Positions 39,602-48,863 of a DNA stretch of 64,000 nucleotides are shown here, piece by piece (within the stretch, counting starts at the first letter, position 1; each line of letters begins with the position of its first letter). The notes beneath the pieces were generated by a model. That model was not told the DNA's origin. It did no database searches and worked only from the letters and a program-made list of their open reading frames with translations. Source of the DNA: Chloroflexota bacterium (GTDB lineage: Bacteria > Chloroflexota > Anaerolineae > Anaerolineales > UBA4823); assembly GCA_012516075.1 (NCBI GenBank), contig JAAYXE010000159.1, positions 30,822 to 94,821 of the forward strand, in the 5' to 3' direction. The position numbers and the translations under genes are program-made.

Positions 39602-39633
39602 AGTTGCATCGCTCTTTAAAAGAAGGAATAACA

Positions 39634-39891
39634 ATGTCTGATCAAATCATCACCGTCTACGGTACCGTCTGGTGCGGCGACTGCCGCAGAACACGCCGGT
39701 TCCTCGATGAACACCAGATCGAGTACCAATGGATCAATATCGATCAGGACAAAGTGGGGGAACAGTACGTCTTGAAGGTTAACAAAGGGAACCGCAGTGT
39801 CCCTACAATCCTGTTCCCGGATGGTTCGATTCTTGTTGAGCCATCCAATGCACAGCTCGCTAAGAAACTGAACCTCGCCGAACCGGTGTGA
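39634..39891 (+). CDS. Glutaredoxin-like / mycoredoxin-type thiol oxidoreductase
   Basis: The 85-aa thioredoxin-fold protein has the active site WCGDC, the cis-proline block RSVPTILFPDG and a short C-terminal helix, as in mycoredoxin- and NrdH-like glutaredoxins. It would reduce mixed disulfides using a low-molecular-weight thiol or thioredoxin reductase. AAGGA precedes the ATG by 8 bases. A related protein lacking the CxxC is encoded at 40508-40816. Confidence 0.92.
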   Translation: MSDQIITVYGTVWCGDCRRTRRFLDEHQIEYQWINIDQDKVGEQYVLKVNKGNRSVPTILFPDGSILVEPSNAQLAKKLNLAEPV

Positions 39892-39925
39892 TGGTGTGGG
39901 CTGTAGAATCCGGTAATATCAGGTC

Positions 39926-39958
39926 AGGATGGGCTTTTTTGCCCATCCTTTTGCTTTT
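39926..39958 (+). terminator. Terminator after the glutaredoxin gene
   Basis: AGGATGGGC (39926-39934) pairs with GCCCATCCT (39941-39949) around a T6 loop, followed by TTTGCTTTT. Confidence 0.92.
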
Positions 39959-39993
39959 AACCGTTATGACCCACCGGGCCATTCCGGGATCCC

Positions 39994-40518
39994 TCACTCC
40001 GGGCACTGCAGCCCAATAAACTGCAGCCAGCTCAGCAGGTCTTCGTGCAGCTCGCCGGCGGGGGTCACACGGTCAGCATCGGGTGCAGCCACGGCGATAT
40101 ATGGTGCGCCGTAAGCGTCCAGTAAATAGATAAAACTATCCTCAGGCCCGATCAGGCTGGCATCTACAAGGCAGGCGTAAGCGCTGCGGACCTCACCGTC
40201 TTCGTCCGAGAGGACCGGAAAGCCCAGTGACTGCAGGGCCTCATCCGTGGCCAGTTTTTCCAGGAGTTCCGGGAAAATGGCCAGGATGCGGCTTTCCTGG
40301 TCACGGTAGGCCTGCTCGCGTTCTGCGAACCCCTCCAGCACCTCCCGGCACCCCGGGCAGTGCTTGTCGTGCGGGAAGAAGACCACCAGCGAAAACTGCT
40401 CGTATGTATCGGAAAGGCAGATCTCACGCTCCCAGGTGGATGGCAGGCAGAATCCCGGGCCAGGCTGCATGCGGTCATCTTCGTCAAACCGGATCCACAG
40501 CGTTTTCTCAGATCTCAT
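39994..40518 (-). CDS. Thioredoxin-fold redoxin (AhpC/TSA-like) with CPGC motif
   Basis: The 174-aa protein has a peroxiredoxin-like fold: LVVFFPHDKHCPGCREVLEGF with a CxxC pair, ILAIFPE and FPVLSDEDGEVRSAYACL. The CPGC arrangement is closer to a bacterioferritin-comigratory or thiol-disulfide redoxin than to a typical 2-Cys peroxiredoxin. Its start overlaps the end of the upstream Cys-less glutaredoxin-like gene by 11 bases, so the two are co-translated and probably work together. Confidence 0.82.
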   Translation of the reverse strand: MRSEKTLWIRFDEDDRMQPGPGFCLPSTWEREICLSDTYEQFSLVVFFPHDKHCPGCREVLEGFAEREQAYRDQESRILAIFPELLEKLATDEALQSLGFPVLSDEDGEVRSAYACLVDASLIGPEDSFIYLLDAYGAPYIAVAAPDADRVTPAGELHEDLLSWLQFIGLQCPE

Positions 40519-40816
40519 AACCCGCCCGGATCAAAGCCTGATCGAGCTCTCGAAAAGAAGGCTCGACGACGATCAACGCATCCTTTCCGAAAACGATCGT
40601 CGGAATGCGCTGTTCACCGTGATTGACCCGCTCCACAAAGCGCCGCGCGGTGTCATCTTCGTCGATGTTGACCTCTACAAAGGGGATTTCAAATGCCTGC
40701 AGCCGTTCGCATACGACCCGGGTATCGGTGCTGTCTGGTCGTCCGTAAATAACCACCGGCAGCGGTTTGACTTCATCATTGACCACTTCAAAAAGCCTGC
40801 GGTGATCCTCAGTCAT
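40508..40816 (-). CDS. Glutaredoxin-like protein lacking the CxxC active site
   Basis: The 102-aa product aligns with the glutaredoxin at 39634 along its length: VVIYGRPDSTDTRVV matches ITVYGTVWCGDCRRT, and IPTIVFGKDALIVVEPSFREL matches VPTILFPDGSILVEPSNAQL. The active-site CxxC is replaced by polar residues (DSTD), so classical disulfide exchange is impossible; one Cys lies five residues later. GGGAGG precedes the ATG at 40816 by 6 bases; the frame is open for a further 800 bases upstream, but that part overlaps the response regulator on the other strand. A pseudo-enzyme or binding partner role is likely. Confidence 0.8.
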   Translation of the reverse strand: MTEDHRRLFEVVNDEVKPLPVVIYGRPDSTDTRVVCERLQAFEIPFVEVNIDEDDTARRFVERVNHGEQRIPTIVFGKDALIVVEPSFRELDQALIRAGYEI

Positions 40817-40952
40817 ATTGCCTCCCTCACCAGTACCCCCTTCTTTCCATGAATGGAAAATCTGTTTTATTTTACCAGACAGCCCCATCGGGCGGGCACT
40901 GCGCAGCGCAGACCGCATGGCTGCGAATGGTTCCAGGAAGGCGTCACGTGAA

Positions 40953-40991
40953 CAGGCAGCGCCTGCCCTCATATTCCCTGTAAGGTATAAT
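40953..40991 (+). promoter_or_regulatory. Promoter region of the response-regulator gene
   Basis: TATAAT (40986-40991) is 42 bases before the ATG at 41033. In place of a good -35 there is an inverted repeat (CAGGC-AGC-GCCTG, 40953-40965), which might bind an activator. Confidence 0.4.
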
Positions 40992-41032
40992 CCTCTCGTA
41001 CCGGGGCAAATCAATCCACAGGCGAGGGATGC

Positions 41033-41737
<705 letters not shown>

Positions 41738-41739
41738 CC

Positions 41740-43512
41740 TTGTTCCAGAGCATCCGCTGGCGCATCGCCGTTCCCTATATCCTCCTGCTGCTGCTCACCC
41801 TGCTGGGACTGGCGACCTATGTCGCTTCCACCGTCCGCCAGTCTTACATTAACCAGATGCAGACGGAGATCACCGCCGATGCGCGGCTGATCGCCGTGCG
41901 TGCCGCTGCTGCGCTGCAGGATGGCGCTCCCCCTGATGAGCTGGACCGCATCGCCCGCCAGTCTGCCGCCATCCTGAACCGCCGCGTTACGATCATCGAT
42001 GCGGAAGGGAACGTGCTGGCTGAATCCCATGAAGCTGCGGCGGGAATGGAAAACCACATGGAGCGCCCCGAGTTCCTGCAGGCCTGGACCGATGGCGAAG
42101 GGATCAGCCTGCGCGACAGCGAAACACTCGGCAGCGAGATGCTGTATGCAGCCGTGGCCGTGTATCCTCCTGGTGAAGAAAGCGCCGGGACTCCACTCGG
42201 TTATGTGCGCGTGGCGCTGCCGCTGCAGCAGATTCAGCAGTTCATCAACCGCATGCTGCGCATCTTCCTGGGCCTCACCCTGGCAGCTGCCCTCATTTCG
42301 ACCCTGATCGCCGCCTGGATCGCCTCGCGCACCACCCGCTCGCTGCGCCGGCTGACCGAGGCTGTGCGCCAGGTCCCCGCTGGCGAACTGTTCGACGAGC
42401 CCGTCAGCCGGAACAGCGATGAATTTGGCCAGCTCCACCTGGCGTTCAACCAGATGGCCGTGCGCCTGCGCAAGCAAATCAACGATCTGGACACAGAGCG
42501 CAGCAAGCTGGCTGCAGTCCTGGCCCAGATGACCGACGGCGTCATTATCGCCGGCGAAGAGGGTGAGGTGCAGCTAATAAACCCCGCGGCGGAAAACATG
42601 TTCTCGATTACCCAGGAGAGTGCCCTGGGCCGCACCCTCGCCGAAGCGCTGCGCAGTCACCAGTTTGTGGACCTCTGGCAGCAGTGCAAGCAGAGCGGTG
42701 AAACCGTTTCGACCTCTATCGAAATCCCCACCCGGCGCATCTTCCTGCAGGCAGTGGCCACGCCGCTCGGCGAATCGCTTCCGGGCAGCATCCTGCTGCT
42801 CTTCCAGGACCTCACCCGCCTGCGGCATCTGGAAACCGTACGGCGGGACTTCATCAGCAACATTTCTCATGAGCTGCGCACGCCTCTGGCTTCTTTGAAG
42901 GCCCTCACCGAAACCCTGCAGGAGAGCGCCTTTGACGACCCTCCGGCCGCACGCCGCTTTCTCCAGCGCATGGAGACCGAGGTCGATGCTCTGAGCCTCA
43001 TGGTCTCCGAGCTGCTCGAGCTGTCACGCATCGAATCCGGCCGTGTCCCCCTGCAGTTAAAGGCCGTCGATCCCAAACAGGTGATCCAGGTCGCTGTGGA
43101 CCGCATGAAGCTGCAGGCCCAGCGGGCAGGGCTGGAGATGGTCGTTGATTGTCCTTCCGGCACGCCGTCCATCCTGGCCGACCAGCCCCGCCTGGAGCAG
43201 GTCATGGTGAACCTGCTCCACAACGCCATCAAATTCACGCCTGCCGGCGGCCGGATTTCCATTCACCTGGAGAGCAGCGGTTCAGAAGCGCTGTTCACCG
43301 TCCAGGATACCGGCCCCGGCATCACGGAGGATGATCTGCCGCGCATCTTCGAGCGCTTTTACAAGGCCGACCGTGCCCGCACCAGCGGCGGCACCGGGCT
43401 GGGGCTTGCCATCGCCCGTCACCTGGTGGAAGCGCATGGGGGCAGAATCTGGGCTGAGAGCCAGGTCGGCCGCGGCAGCACCTTCCGCTTTTCTATTCCC
43501 CTCGCCAGTTAA
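41740..43512 (+). CDS. PhoR-like sensor histidine kinase
   Basis: The 590-aa protein starts with TTG at 41740, 2 bases after the response regulator stop. Order: membrane helix 1 (about residues 8-30), an extracytoplasmic sensor (~130 residues), membrane helix 2, HAMP, PAS (VIIAGEEGEVQLINPAAENMF), HisKA with H377 in FISNISHELRTPLASL and HATPase with N, G1 and G2 boxes (NLLHNAIKFTP; DTGPGITEDDLPRIFERFYK; GGTGLGLAIARHLV). The layout matches PhoR-type kinases. It phosphorylates the preceding regulator. Confidence 0.93.
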   Translation: MFQSIRWRIAVPYILLLLLTLLGLATYVASTVRQSYINQMQTEITADARLIAVRAAAALQDGAPPDELDRIARQSAAILNRRVTIIDAEGNVLAESHEAAAGMENHMERPEFLQAWTDGEGISLRDSETLGSEMLYAAVAVYPPGEESAGTPLGYVRVALPLQQIQQFINRMLRIFLGLTLAAALISTLIAAWIASRTTRSLRRLTEAVRQVPAGELFDEPVSRNSDEFGQLHLAFNQMAVRLRKQINDLDTERSKLAAVLAQMTDGVIIAGEEGEVQLINPAAENMFSITQESALGRTLAEALRSHQFVDLWQQCKQSGETVSTSIEIPTRRIFLQAVATPLGESLPGSILLLFQDLTRLRHLETVRRDFISNISHELRTPLASLKALTETLQESAFDDPPAARRFLQRMETEVDALSLMVSELLELSRIESGRVPLQLKAVDPKQVIQVAVDRMKLQAQRAGLEMVVDCPSGTPSILADQPRLEQVMVNLLHNAIKFTPAGGRISIHLESSGSEALFTVQDTGPGITEDDLPRIFERFYKADRARTSGGTGLGLAIARHLVEAHGGRIWAESQVGRGSTFRFSIPLAS

Positions 43513-43534
43513 TCCGTGCCAGCCTGGCAGACAT

Positions 43535-43567
43535 AGGGATTCTCCCTGCTTCGATAGGGATATCCCT
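43535..43567. promoter_or_regulatory. Two tandem palindromes upstream of the stress-protein promoter
   Basis: AGGGA-TTC-TCCCT (43535-43547) and AGGGA-TA-TCCCT (43556-43567) share ATAGGGAT...CCCTG and start 21 bp apart, two helical turns, ending 2 bases before the -35 at 43570. This is the layout of a regulator binding two sites. Alternatively they could fold as small hairpins at the end of the kinase transcript. Confidence 0.5.
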
Positions 43568-43569
43568 GA

Positions 43570-43598
43570 TTGACCTGCTTACTTTTGAAGGCTAAAAT
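43570..43598 (+). promoter_or_regulatory. Promoter of the stress protein gene
   Basis: TTGACC (43570-43575) and TAAAAT (43593-43598) are 17 bp apart. The predicted leader is ~275 bases and includes an 18-bp inverted repeat at 43662-43679. Confidence 0.6.
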
Positions 43599-43661
43599 CT
43601 TGCTGCATAAAGCTGCATTCAGGGGGACAGTTCAGCAAACGTAACCAGCCTGCACACCATG

Positions 43662-43679
43662 TCAGGTGCCTGCACCTGA
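43662..43679. repeat. Inverted repeat in the stress-gene leader
   Basis: TCAGGTGC-CT-GCACCTGA has perfect 8-bp arms and would fold as a hairpin in the leader RNA. The rest of the 43600-43879 leader shows no gene. Confidence 0.5.
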
Positions 43680-43879
43680 TCATCGACAGCCATAAAACAG
43701 CCACACGGCCTGTCCGGGCGCCGCGCCCGACAGGCAAAGCTTTTCGCCTCTGCATCACCCTGGCAGGCTGCGGATCCGTATGCCTGTGTGAACGGGCAGA
43801 CAAACCTTCGCTCAACGGAAAAATCCCGGCAGTGGGCCGGAACAGTGTGAGCGAGTATCTCAGTAGAGGAGACGGTACG

Positions 43880-44974
43880 ATGACGAAGACAATTGTAGGT
43901 CTGTACGCCAGATTTGAAGACGCCAAGGCAGCCGTGCGCGAGCTGACTGAGGCGGGGTTCGAACGTGAAAATATCAGCATGGTCGCCAGCGATGCGGAGG
44001 GCAAATACACCCGGGACATGCATCTGGAAGAACGCGCTGAGGATGCCGCCAGCGGAGCTGTCACCGGCGCCGGGGTCGGTGCGGTGTTAGGCGGCCTGGG
44101 CGGGCTGCTGGTCGGGCTTGGCGCGCTGGCCATCCCCGGGATCGGGCCAGTGCTGGCCGCCGGCCCTCTGGCAGCCGCGCTGGCCGGCGCGGGGATTGGC
44201 GCCGCGGCTGGCGGCCTGATGGGCGCCCTGGTCGATCTGGGGATCCCTGAAGAAGAAGCCGGCTACTATGCGGAAGGGCTGCGCCGCGGTGGGACCCTGG
44301 TGTCCCTGACCACCGGCGACGAACGCTCCGGCGAGGCCGCGCGCATCATGAACCGCCATAATCCGGTCGACCTCGACCGCCGTTCTCAGCACTGGACCCG
44401 GGAAGATGGCTGGCAGGGCTATGACCGCTCGGCCCAACCCTACACCAACGAAGATATCGCCCGAGAGCGGGAGCGCTGGGGCAGTATGGAAACTGCTGAG
44501 CACTATGAAGGTAATGATGCCGCTGCTGAGTTTATGGATGAAGAAATATCTGCGGACAGACGCGAATTCCCTTCGGGAGAGGTTCGTCCTCGTTCCTATA
44601 CCACAGAGCATCTTTACCAGGACCAGCCCGAAACCTTCCAGGGCGCCTTCCACAGTCGCGATGTGGACATTCAGGACCTGGATGAGGGCTACCGGCGGGA
44701 TTCCATGCGCTACAACGAGTTTGAGCCGCTCTTCCGCCAGGATTTCGAAGAAAACATGTCGACTGGAGCCAGTTACTCTTTCGACGATTACCGCACGGCT
44801 TATACCTACGGCTACGACCTGGCCAGCTCGGATCGCTTCCGCGAGTACGACTGGCAGCGCATTGAGCCCGAAGCACGCCGTCACTGGGAGAACCAGAACC
44901 CGGACAGCGCCTGGGAAGATTTCAAAGATGCGGTTCGCAGAGGTTGGGAAGCGACTCTCGGACGGGTAGTGTAA
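43880..44974 (+). CDS. General stress protein 17M-like domain protein with acidic C-terminal region
   Basis: The 364-aa product begins at the ATG at 43880, preceded by GAGGAG; the longer frame from 43832 would read through that site. Residues 1-45 form a general-stress-protein 17M (YflT)-like fold (IVGLYARFEDAKAAVRELTEAGFERENISMV). A glycine/alanine-rich hydrophobic stretch (about residues 60-125) follows, which could insert into the membrane. The C-terminal 200 residues are charged and aromatic (YRTAYTYGYDLA; DWQRIEPEARRHWE), similar to short modules seen in stress-related bacterial proteins. Function is unknown; upstream tandem palindromes suggest regulation. Confidence 0.82.
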   Translation: MTKTIVGLYARFEDAKAAVRELTEAGFERENISMVASDAEGKYTRDMHLEERAEDAASGAVTGAGVGAVLGGLGGLLVGLGALAIPGIGPVLAAGPLAAALAGAGIGAAAGGLMGALVDLGIPEEEAGYYAEGLRRGGTLVSLTTGDERSGEAARIMNRHNPVDLDRRSQHWTREDGWQGYDRSAQPYTNEDIARERERWGSMETAEHYEGNDAAAEFMDEEISADRREFPSGEVRPRSYTTEHLYQDQPETFQGAFHSRDVDIQDLDEGYRRDSMRYNEFEPLFRQDFEENMSTGASYSFDDYRTAYTYGYDLASSDRFREYDWQRIEPEARRHWENQNPDSAWEDFKDAVRRGWEATLGRVV

Positions 44975-44991
44975 ACCGCCGGAGAAGAAAG

Positions 44992-45024
44992 AAAAGGAGC
45001 CTGGTCAGTATCAGGCTCCTTTTT
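44992..45024 (+). terminator. Terminator after the stress-protein gene
   Basis: AGGAGCCTG (44995-45003) pairs with CAGGCTCCT (45012-45020), followed by a T run; flanking A/T runs let it work for the convergent gene as well. Confidence 0.9.
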
Positions 45025-45025
45025 G

Positions 45026-45238
45026 TTATTTTCGCTTGTTGATCTTGCGAAGTTCTTCGGCCATGGAGCGAAAATCCAGGATCACAGCGCCTAATCCCAG
45101 GAGAAATGCTCCCAGGTGCAGGATTACCCCCATCGCAGTGGACTGCCATCCCGGATTCATGATCCAGTTGTAAACAACAATCGACATGACCAGCAGGCCC
45201 AGGAGCATCAGCGGGCGGATCAGGCGCGGTCCTTTCAC
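45026..45238 (-). CDS. Small two-helix membrane protein
   Basis: The 70-aa protein has two hydrophobic helices and a basic C-terminus (EELRKINKRK). It is divergent from pstS, and the PHO-box array lies between them. I do not recognise a family. Whether it is also phosphate-regulated is open. Confidence 0.65.
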   Translation of the reverse strand: MKGPRLIRPLMLLGLLVMSIVVYNWIMNPGWQSTAMGVILHLGAFLLGLGAVILDFRSMAEELRKINKRK

Positions 45239-45337
45239 ATTTTCCTCCTTATTTACGGATACTGCTCAAATTCCAATTATACCGGAAGATGGGAGTCTGT
45301 GGTTTTCTTCACATGCGTTCTCCTTCCTGGAGATTCA

Positions 45338-45398
45338 TTAACCAGTTGTTTACATGGCCTTGACCGGCCATTAACTCCTTCTTGTAAGGTCGTTAAAC
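45338..45398 (+). promoter_or_regulatory. PHO-box-like array, six repeats at 11-bp period
   Basis: Hexamers TTAACC (45338), TTTACA (45349), TTGACC (45360), TTAACT (45371), TTGTAA (45382) and TTAAAC (45393) start exactly 11 bp apart. In Bacillus PhoP-type operators, TT(A/T/C)ACA direct repeats have the same 11-bp spacing. Six copies would bind three dimers. The last ends 9 bp before an extended -10, as expected of a PhoP/PhoB-activated promoter. Confidence 0.8.
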
Positions 45399-45404
45399 AT
45401 CGCA

Positions 45405-45413
45405 TGCTAAGAT
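45405..45413 (+). promoter_or_regulatory. Extended -10 of the pstS promoter
   Basis: TGC precedes TAAGAT (45408-45413). There is no good -35; the PHO-box array fills that region. The predicted leader is ~50 bases. Confidence 0.6.
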
Positions 45414-45470
45414 CCCAAATGGGAGAAAGATAACAAATCATGCGATTGAATTTTAAGGAGGTCCATCAAC

Positions 45471-46535
45471 ATGAAGCCCACACCAGCTGCGTGGCTTTCT
45501 GTATTGCTTGTGATCGCAGTATTTCTGACGGCCTGTTCCGGGAACGGCGGGCAGGCTCCTGCCCCCACCCAACCCGCAGGCACAAACGGCGAACCGCCCA
45601 CCGATCCAGAGGAGTCCGGTGCAGCCGGCGGAGAAGCCGGCGAAGCCGTTGAACTGCCCCCGGTAGATCCTTTTGAATTTGAAGGCCGGATCAGTATTGC
45701 GGGCAGTTCCACCGTTTACCCGCTTTCAGAGGCCGTGGCGGAGCGCTTCGAAGACGAAGGCTTTTTAGGCGAGATCACTATCGCCAGTGTGGGCTCCGGC
45801 GCCGGTTTTGAACGCTTCTGCATTGCCGGGGAGACGGATATTGCCAATGCCAGCCGTCCCATCGAAGAAGATGAGATTTCCGCCTGCCGCAGCATCGGCC
45901 GCGAACCGCTCGAGTTCCGCGTCGGCACCGATGCGCTCGCCATCGTCGTCAGCCAGGAAAATGACTTCCTGACCAGCATGACCATCGAAGAACTGGCGAT
46001 GGCTTATTCCGACCAGGCGCAGACCTGGGCAGAAGTCAATCCCGAATGGCCGGACGAACCCATCCAGCGCTTCAGCCCAGGATCAGACTCAGGCACCTAT
46101 GATTTCTTTATCGAAACCGTCATGGCGGCTGTGTTCCCCGAAGATAAAGCTGAAGCCGCACTCCAGCAGGCCTCCGGCATTCAGTTCAGTGAAGACGACA
46201 ATGTCCTGGTTCAGGGCGTGCTCGGCAGCCCCTATGCCATCGGCTACTTCGGTTATGCCTACTATCTTGAGAACGCTGACAGGCTGAAAGTTCTCGCCGT
46301 GGAAGGCATCGAGCCAACCGCCAGTACGGCGGAAAGTGGAGAATACCCGCTCTCCCGACCGCTCTACATGTACTCCGACGCCACTGTGATGCGGGAGAGG
46401 CCTCAGGTGGCTGCATTTATCAACTTCTTACTGACATACGTCAACGAAGAAATCGAGGGTGTGGGTTACTTCCCTGCGAACGAGGAGACCCTCAATGAGG
46501 CGCGCCAGAAATGGCTGGAAGCGGTGGACCAGTAG
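45471..46535 (+). CDS. pstS: Phosphate ABC transporter substrate-binding lipoprotein PstS
   Basis: PstS binds inorganic phosphate outside the membrane and delivers it to PstCA. The product (354 aa) has a lipoprotein signal with lipobox LTAC, a low-complexity linker, then the binding fold with IAGSSTVYPLSEAVAERF, VGSGAGFERFC and SPGSDSGTYDFF, which carry phosphate-contacting residues. A strong ribosome-binding site (AAGGAGG) precedes the ATG. It leads pstSCAB-phoU under the PHO-box-like promoter. Confidence 0.95.
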   Translation: MKPTPAAWLSVLLVIAVFLTACSGNGGQAPAPTQPAGTNGEPPTDPEESGAAGGEAGEAVELPPVDPFEFEGRISIAGSSTVYPLSEAVAERFEDEGFLGEITIASVGSGAGFERFCIAGETDIANASRPIEEDEISACRSIGREPLEFRVGTDALAIVVSQENDFLTSMTIEELAMAYSDQAQTWAEVNPEWPDEPIQRFSPGSDSGTYDFFIETVMAAVFPEDKAEAALQQASGIQFSEDDNVLVQGVLGSPYAIGYFGYAYYLENADRLKVLAVEGIEPTASTAESGEYPLSRPLYMYSDATVMRERPQVAAFINFLLTYVNEEIEGVGYFPANEETLNEARQKWLEAVDQ

Positions 46536-46645
46536 CTGCAGGATGAAACCGGCATTTCATCCATGCCGGAATGAGCTCCCCTCCCTGCTGAACGGCACGG
46601 GAGGGTCCAGCCTTTTGAAGCTGGTGTACACGAAAGGAGACGTGC

Positions 46646-47611
46646 ATGGTAGATCGATCGGGTTCTGCTGACCTCTCGCTCTCAGCCGGCCGGGAGATGC
46701 TCACCGGGCCGGTTGATCTGCGTAAGAAGAGGCGCGCCGGAGAGACCATCATCCAGGCATTTCTGTTCCTCTGCGGCGCGATCACCATCCTGACCACTCT
46801 GGGGATTATTTACGTGCTGGGCAGGGAAGCGCTGCTGTTCTTTGGCAGCGGCGCGGTGACCCTGGGCGAGTTCTTCACCGGCACGCAGTGGCAGCCCCAG
46901 ATCGGTAACTTTGGCGTGCTGCCGCTCGTCAACGCCACGCTGATGACCACCGCCATCGCCATGCTGATCGCCCTGCCGCTGGGTTTGATGGTCGCCATCT
47001 ATCTCAGCGAATACGCCTCCGCCCGGGCCCGCAGCGTCCTCAAGCCCACCCTGGAGGTCCTGGCAGGCATTCCGACGATCGTTTACGGTTACTTTGCCCT
47101 GACGTTCATGACCCCGCTGCTGCGCCAGATCTTCGGTCGCGATGTGGTCGAAATCTATAACACGGCTTCGGCCGGCATTGTCATGGGCATCCTGATCCTG
47201 CCCCTGATCAGTTCGATGAGCGAAGATGCATTGAGCGCCGTGCCCCGCTCGCTGCGCGAGGCTGCTTATGGGCTGGGCGCCACCCGCCTGGAGACCGCGG
47301 TGCGCATTGTCGTCCCGGCTGCGATCTCTGGCATTGCCGCGGCCTTCATCGTCGGCATCAGCCGGGCAATCGGAGAGACCATGATCGTCGCCATCGCCGC
47401 CGGCGCCGGCCCGAAGCTGACCTTCAATCCGTTCGAAGGCGCCGAAACCATGACCGGCCACATCGTACGCATCAGCGGCGGCGATCTGAGCTATGGATCG
47501 ATCGATTACACAAGTCTGTTTGCCATCGCACTGCTGCTCTTTGTCATGACGCTTATCCTCAACATCATCAGCCAGCGCATCGTCAGGCTCTTCCGGGAGG
47601 TGTACGAATGA
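46646..47611 (+). CDS. pstC: Phosphate ABC transporter permease PstC
   Basis: The 321-aa inner-membrane subunit has six helices and the permease EAA-type loop ([32 protein letters not shown]) that contacts PstB. The region [15 protein letters not shown] is typical of Pst permeases. AAAGGAG lies 6 bases before the ATG. The stop overlaps the pstA start by 4 bases. Confidence 0.95.
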   Translation: MVDRSGSADLSLSAGREMLTGPVDLRKKRRAGETIIQAFLFLCGAITILTTLGIIYVLGREALLFFGSGAVTLGEFFTGTQWQPQIGNFGVLPLVNATLMTTAIAMLIALPLGLMVAIYLSEYASARARSVLKPTLEVLAGIPTIVYGYFALTFMTPLLRQIFGRDVVEIYNTASAGIVMGILILPLISSMSEDALSAVPRSLREAAYGLGATRLETAVRIVVPAAISGIAAAFIVGISRAIGETMIVAIAAGAGPKLTFNPFEGAETMTGHIVRISGGDLSYGSIDYTSLFAIALLLFVMTLILNIISQRIVRLFREVYE

Positions 47612-48855
47612 CCGCACCCGCCGGGGCCGTGCCCGAACCCTTTACCGGTGAGGCAAATCTGTCCGCCCGCAGGCGCACCGGGGCCATCTGGCGAACAATC
47701 TTCCAGCTCTCGACCATCATCGGGATCCTCGCCCTGGGCGCGCTGATCTTCACCATCATCGACAAATCTTTCGGCTATGTCCTGTTCGTTTACGAAGTCG
47801 ACCCGGCAGAGCTTGCCGTGGGTGGCACCCCTTTAGAGCAGCTCTCCAGGGAACAGTTGATCCAGGTCTTTCAGCAAAACGTATCAGCGGGTGTGTTCCG
47901 GAACCAGCAGCGCATCCAGCCGCTCGCGGAGCGCAGCCGGGAAGACTTCCTGAGGTTGATCAATGAATACGTCCTCGAACCGGATATCGTGCAGACCTGG
48001 TCGCTCTACGACTCGCTCTTCAACCGGGATCAGGTCCTGTTCCGTGCGCAGCAGGTCGAGGGCGGCCAGCTGGTCTTCACATCCTGGATTGACCCGCAGT
48101 TCCTCACCTCGCCGCAGTCGCGCGATCCCCTCTTTGCCGGAGCCCGCACCGCGATCCTGGGATCGCTCTGGATCATCGTGGTGACGATTGTGGTCGCCTT
48201 CCCGACCGGTATCGGAGCGGCCATATATCTTGAGGAGTATGCGGGGGATAACTGGTTTAACCGCTTTATCCAGACCAACATCAACAACCTGGCCGGGGTA
48301 CCTTCCATTATTTACGGAATGCTCGGGCTGGCGATTTTTGTACGTACGCTGGGCAGCCTCACCAGCGGCGCAGCCTTTGGTTTTACGGAACCGGCGTCCG
48401 GTAATGGACGCACGATCCTGTCCGCCGGGCTGACCCTGGCGCTGCTGGTTCTGCCGCTGCTGATCATCAACGCGCAGGAGGCCATCCGGGCGGTGCCAAA
48501 TTCGCTGCGCGAGGCCAGCTACGGCCTGGGTGCCACAAAGTGGGAGACCGTCTGGCATCATGTGCTGCCCAGCGCCCTGCCGGGCATGCTCACCGGAGCC
48601 ATTCTCTCCATCTCACGAGCCATCGGCGAGACCGCCCCACTGGTCGTGATCGGCGCGGCCACCTACATCACCAGCGATCCGGGCAGCATTTTCTCGCGCT
48701 TCACCACGCTGCCCATCCAGATTTACCAGTGGACCTCGCGCCCGCAGGCTGAATTCCGCAATCTGGCTGCCGCAGCCATCCTGGTGCTGATGGTGCTGCT
48801 GCTCACGTTAAACACCTCCGCCATACTGCTACGCAACCGTTTCAGCAGGAGATAG
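47608..48855 (+). CDS. pstA: Phosphate ABC transporter permease PstA with extracytoplasmic insertion
   Basis: The 415-aa permease has the usual six helices and EAA loop ([35 protein letters not shown]), but about 115 extra residues lie between helix 1 and helix 2 (roughly residues 60-175; includes [17 protein letters not shown] and [15 protein letters not shown]). Typical PstA is near 290 aa. The insertion should be outside the membrane, near the PstS docking side. It overlaps pstC by four bases and precedes pstB by 8. Confidence 0.94.
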   Translation: MTAPAGAVPEPFTGEANLSARRRTGAIWRTIFQLSTIIGILALGALIFTIIDKSFGYVLFVYEVDPAELAVGGTPLEQLSREQLIQVFQQNVSAGVFRNQQRIQPLAERSREDFLRLINEYVLEPDIVQTWSLYDSLFNRDQVLFRAQQVEGGQLVFTSWIDPQFLTSPQSRDPLFAGARTAILGSLWIIVVTIVVAFPTGIGAAIYLEEYAGDNWFNRFIQTNINNLAGVPSIIYGMLGLAIFVRTLGSLTSGAAFGFTEPASGNGRTILSAGLTLALLVLPLLIINAQEAIRAVPNSLREASYGLGATKWETVWHHVLPSALPGMLTGAILSISRAIGETAPLVVIGAATYITSDPGSIFSRFTTLPIQIYQWTSRPQAEFRNLAAAAILVLMVLLLTLNTSAILLRNRFSRR

Positions 48856-48863
48856 GACCAGCG

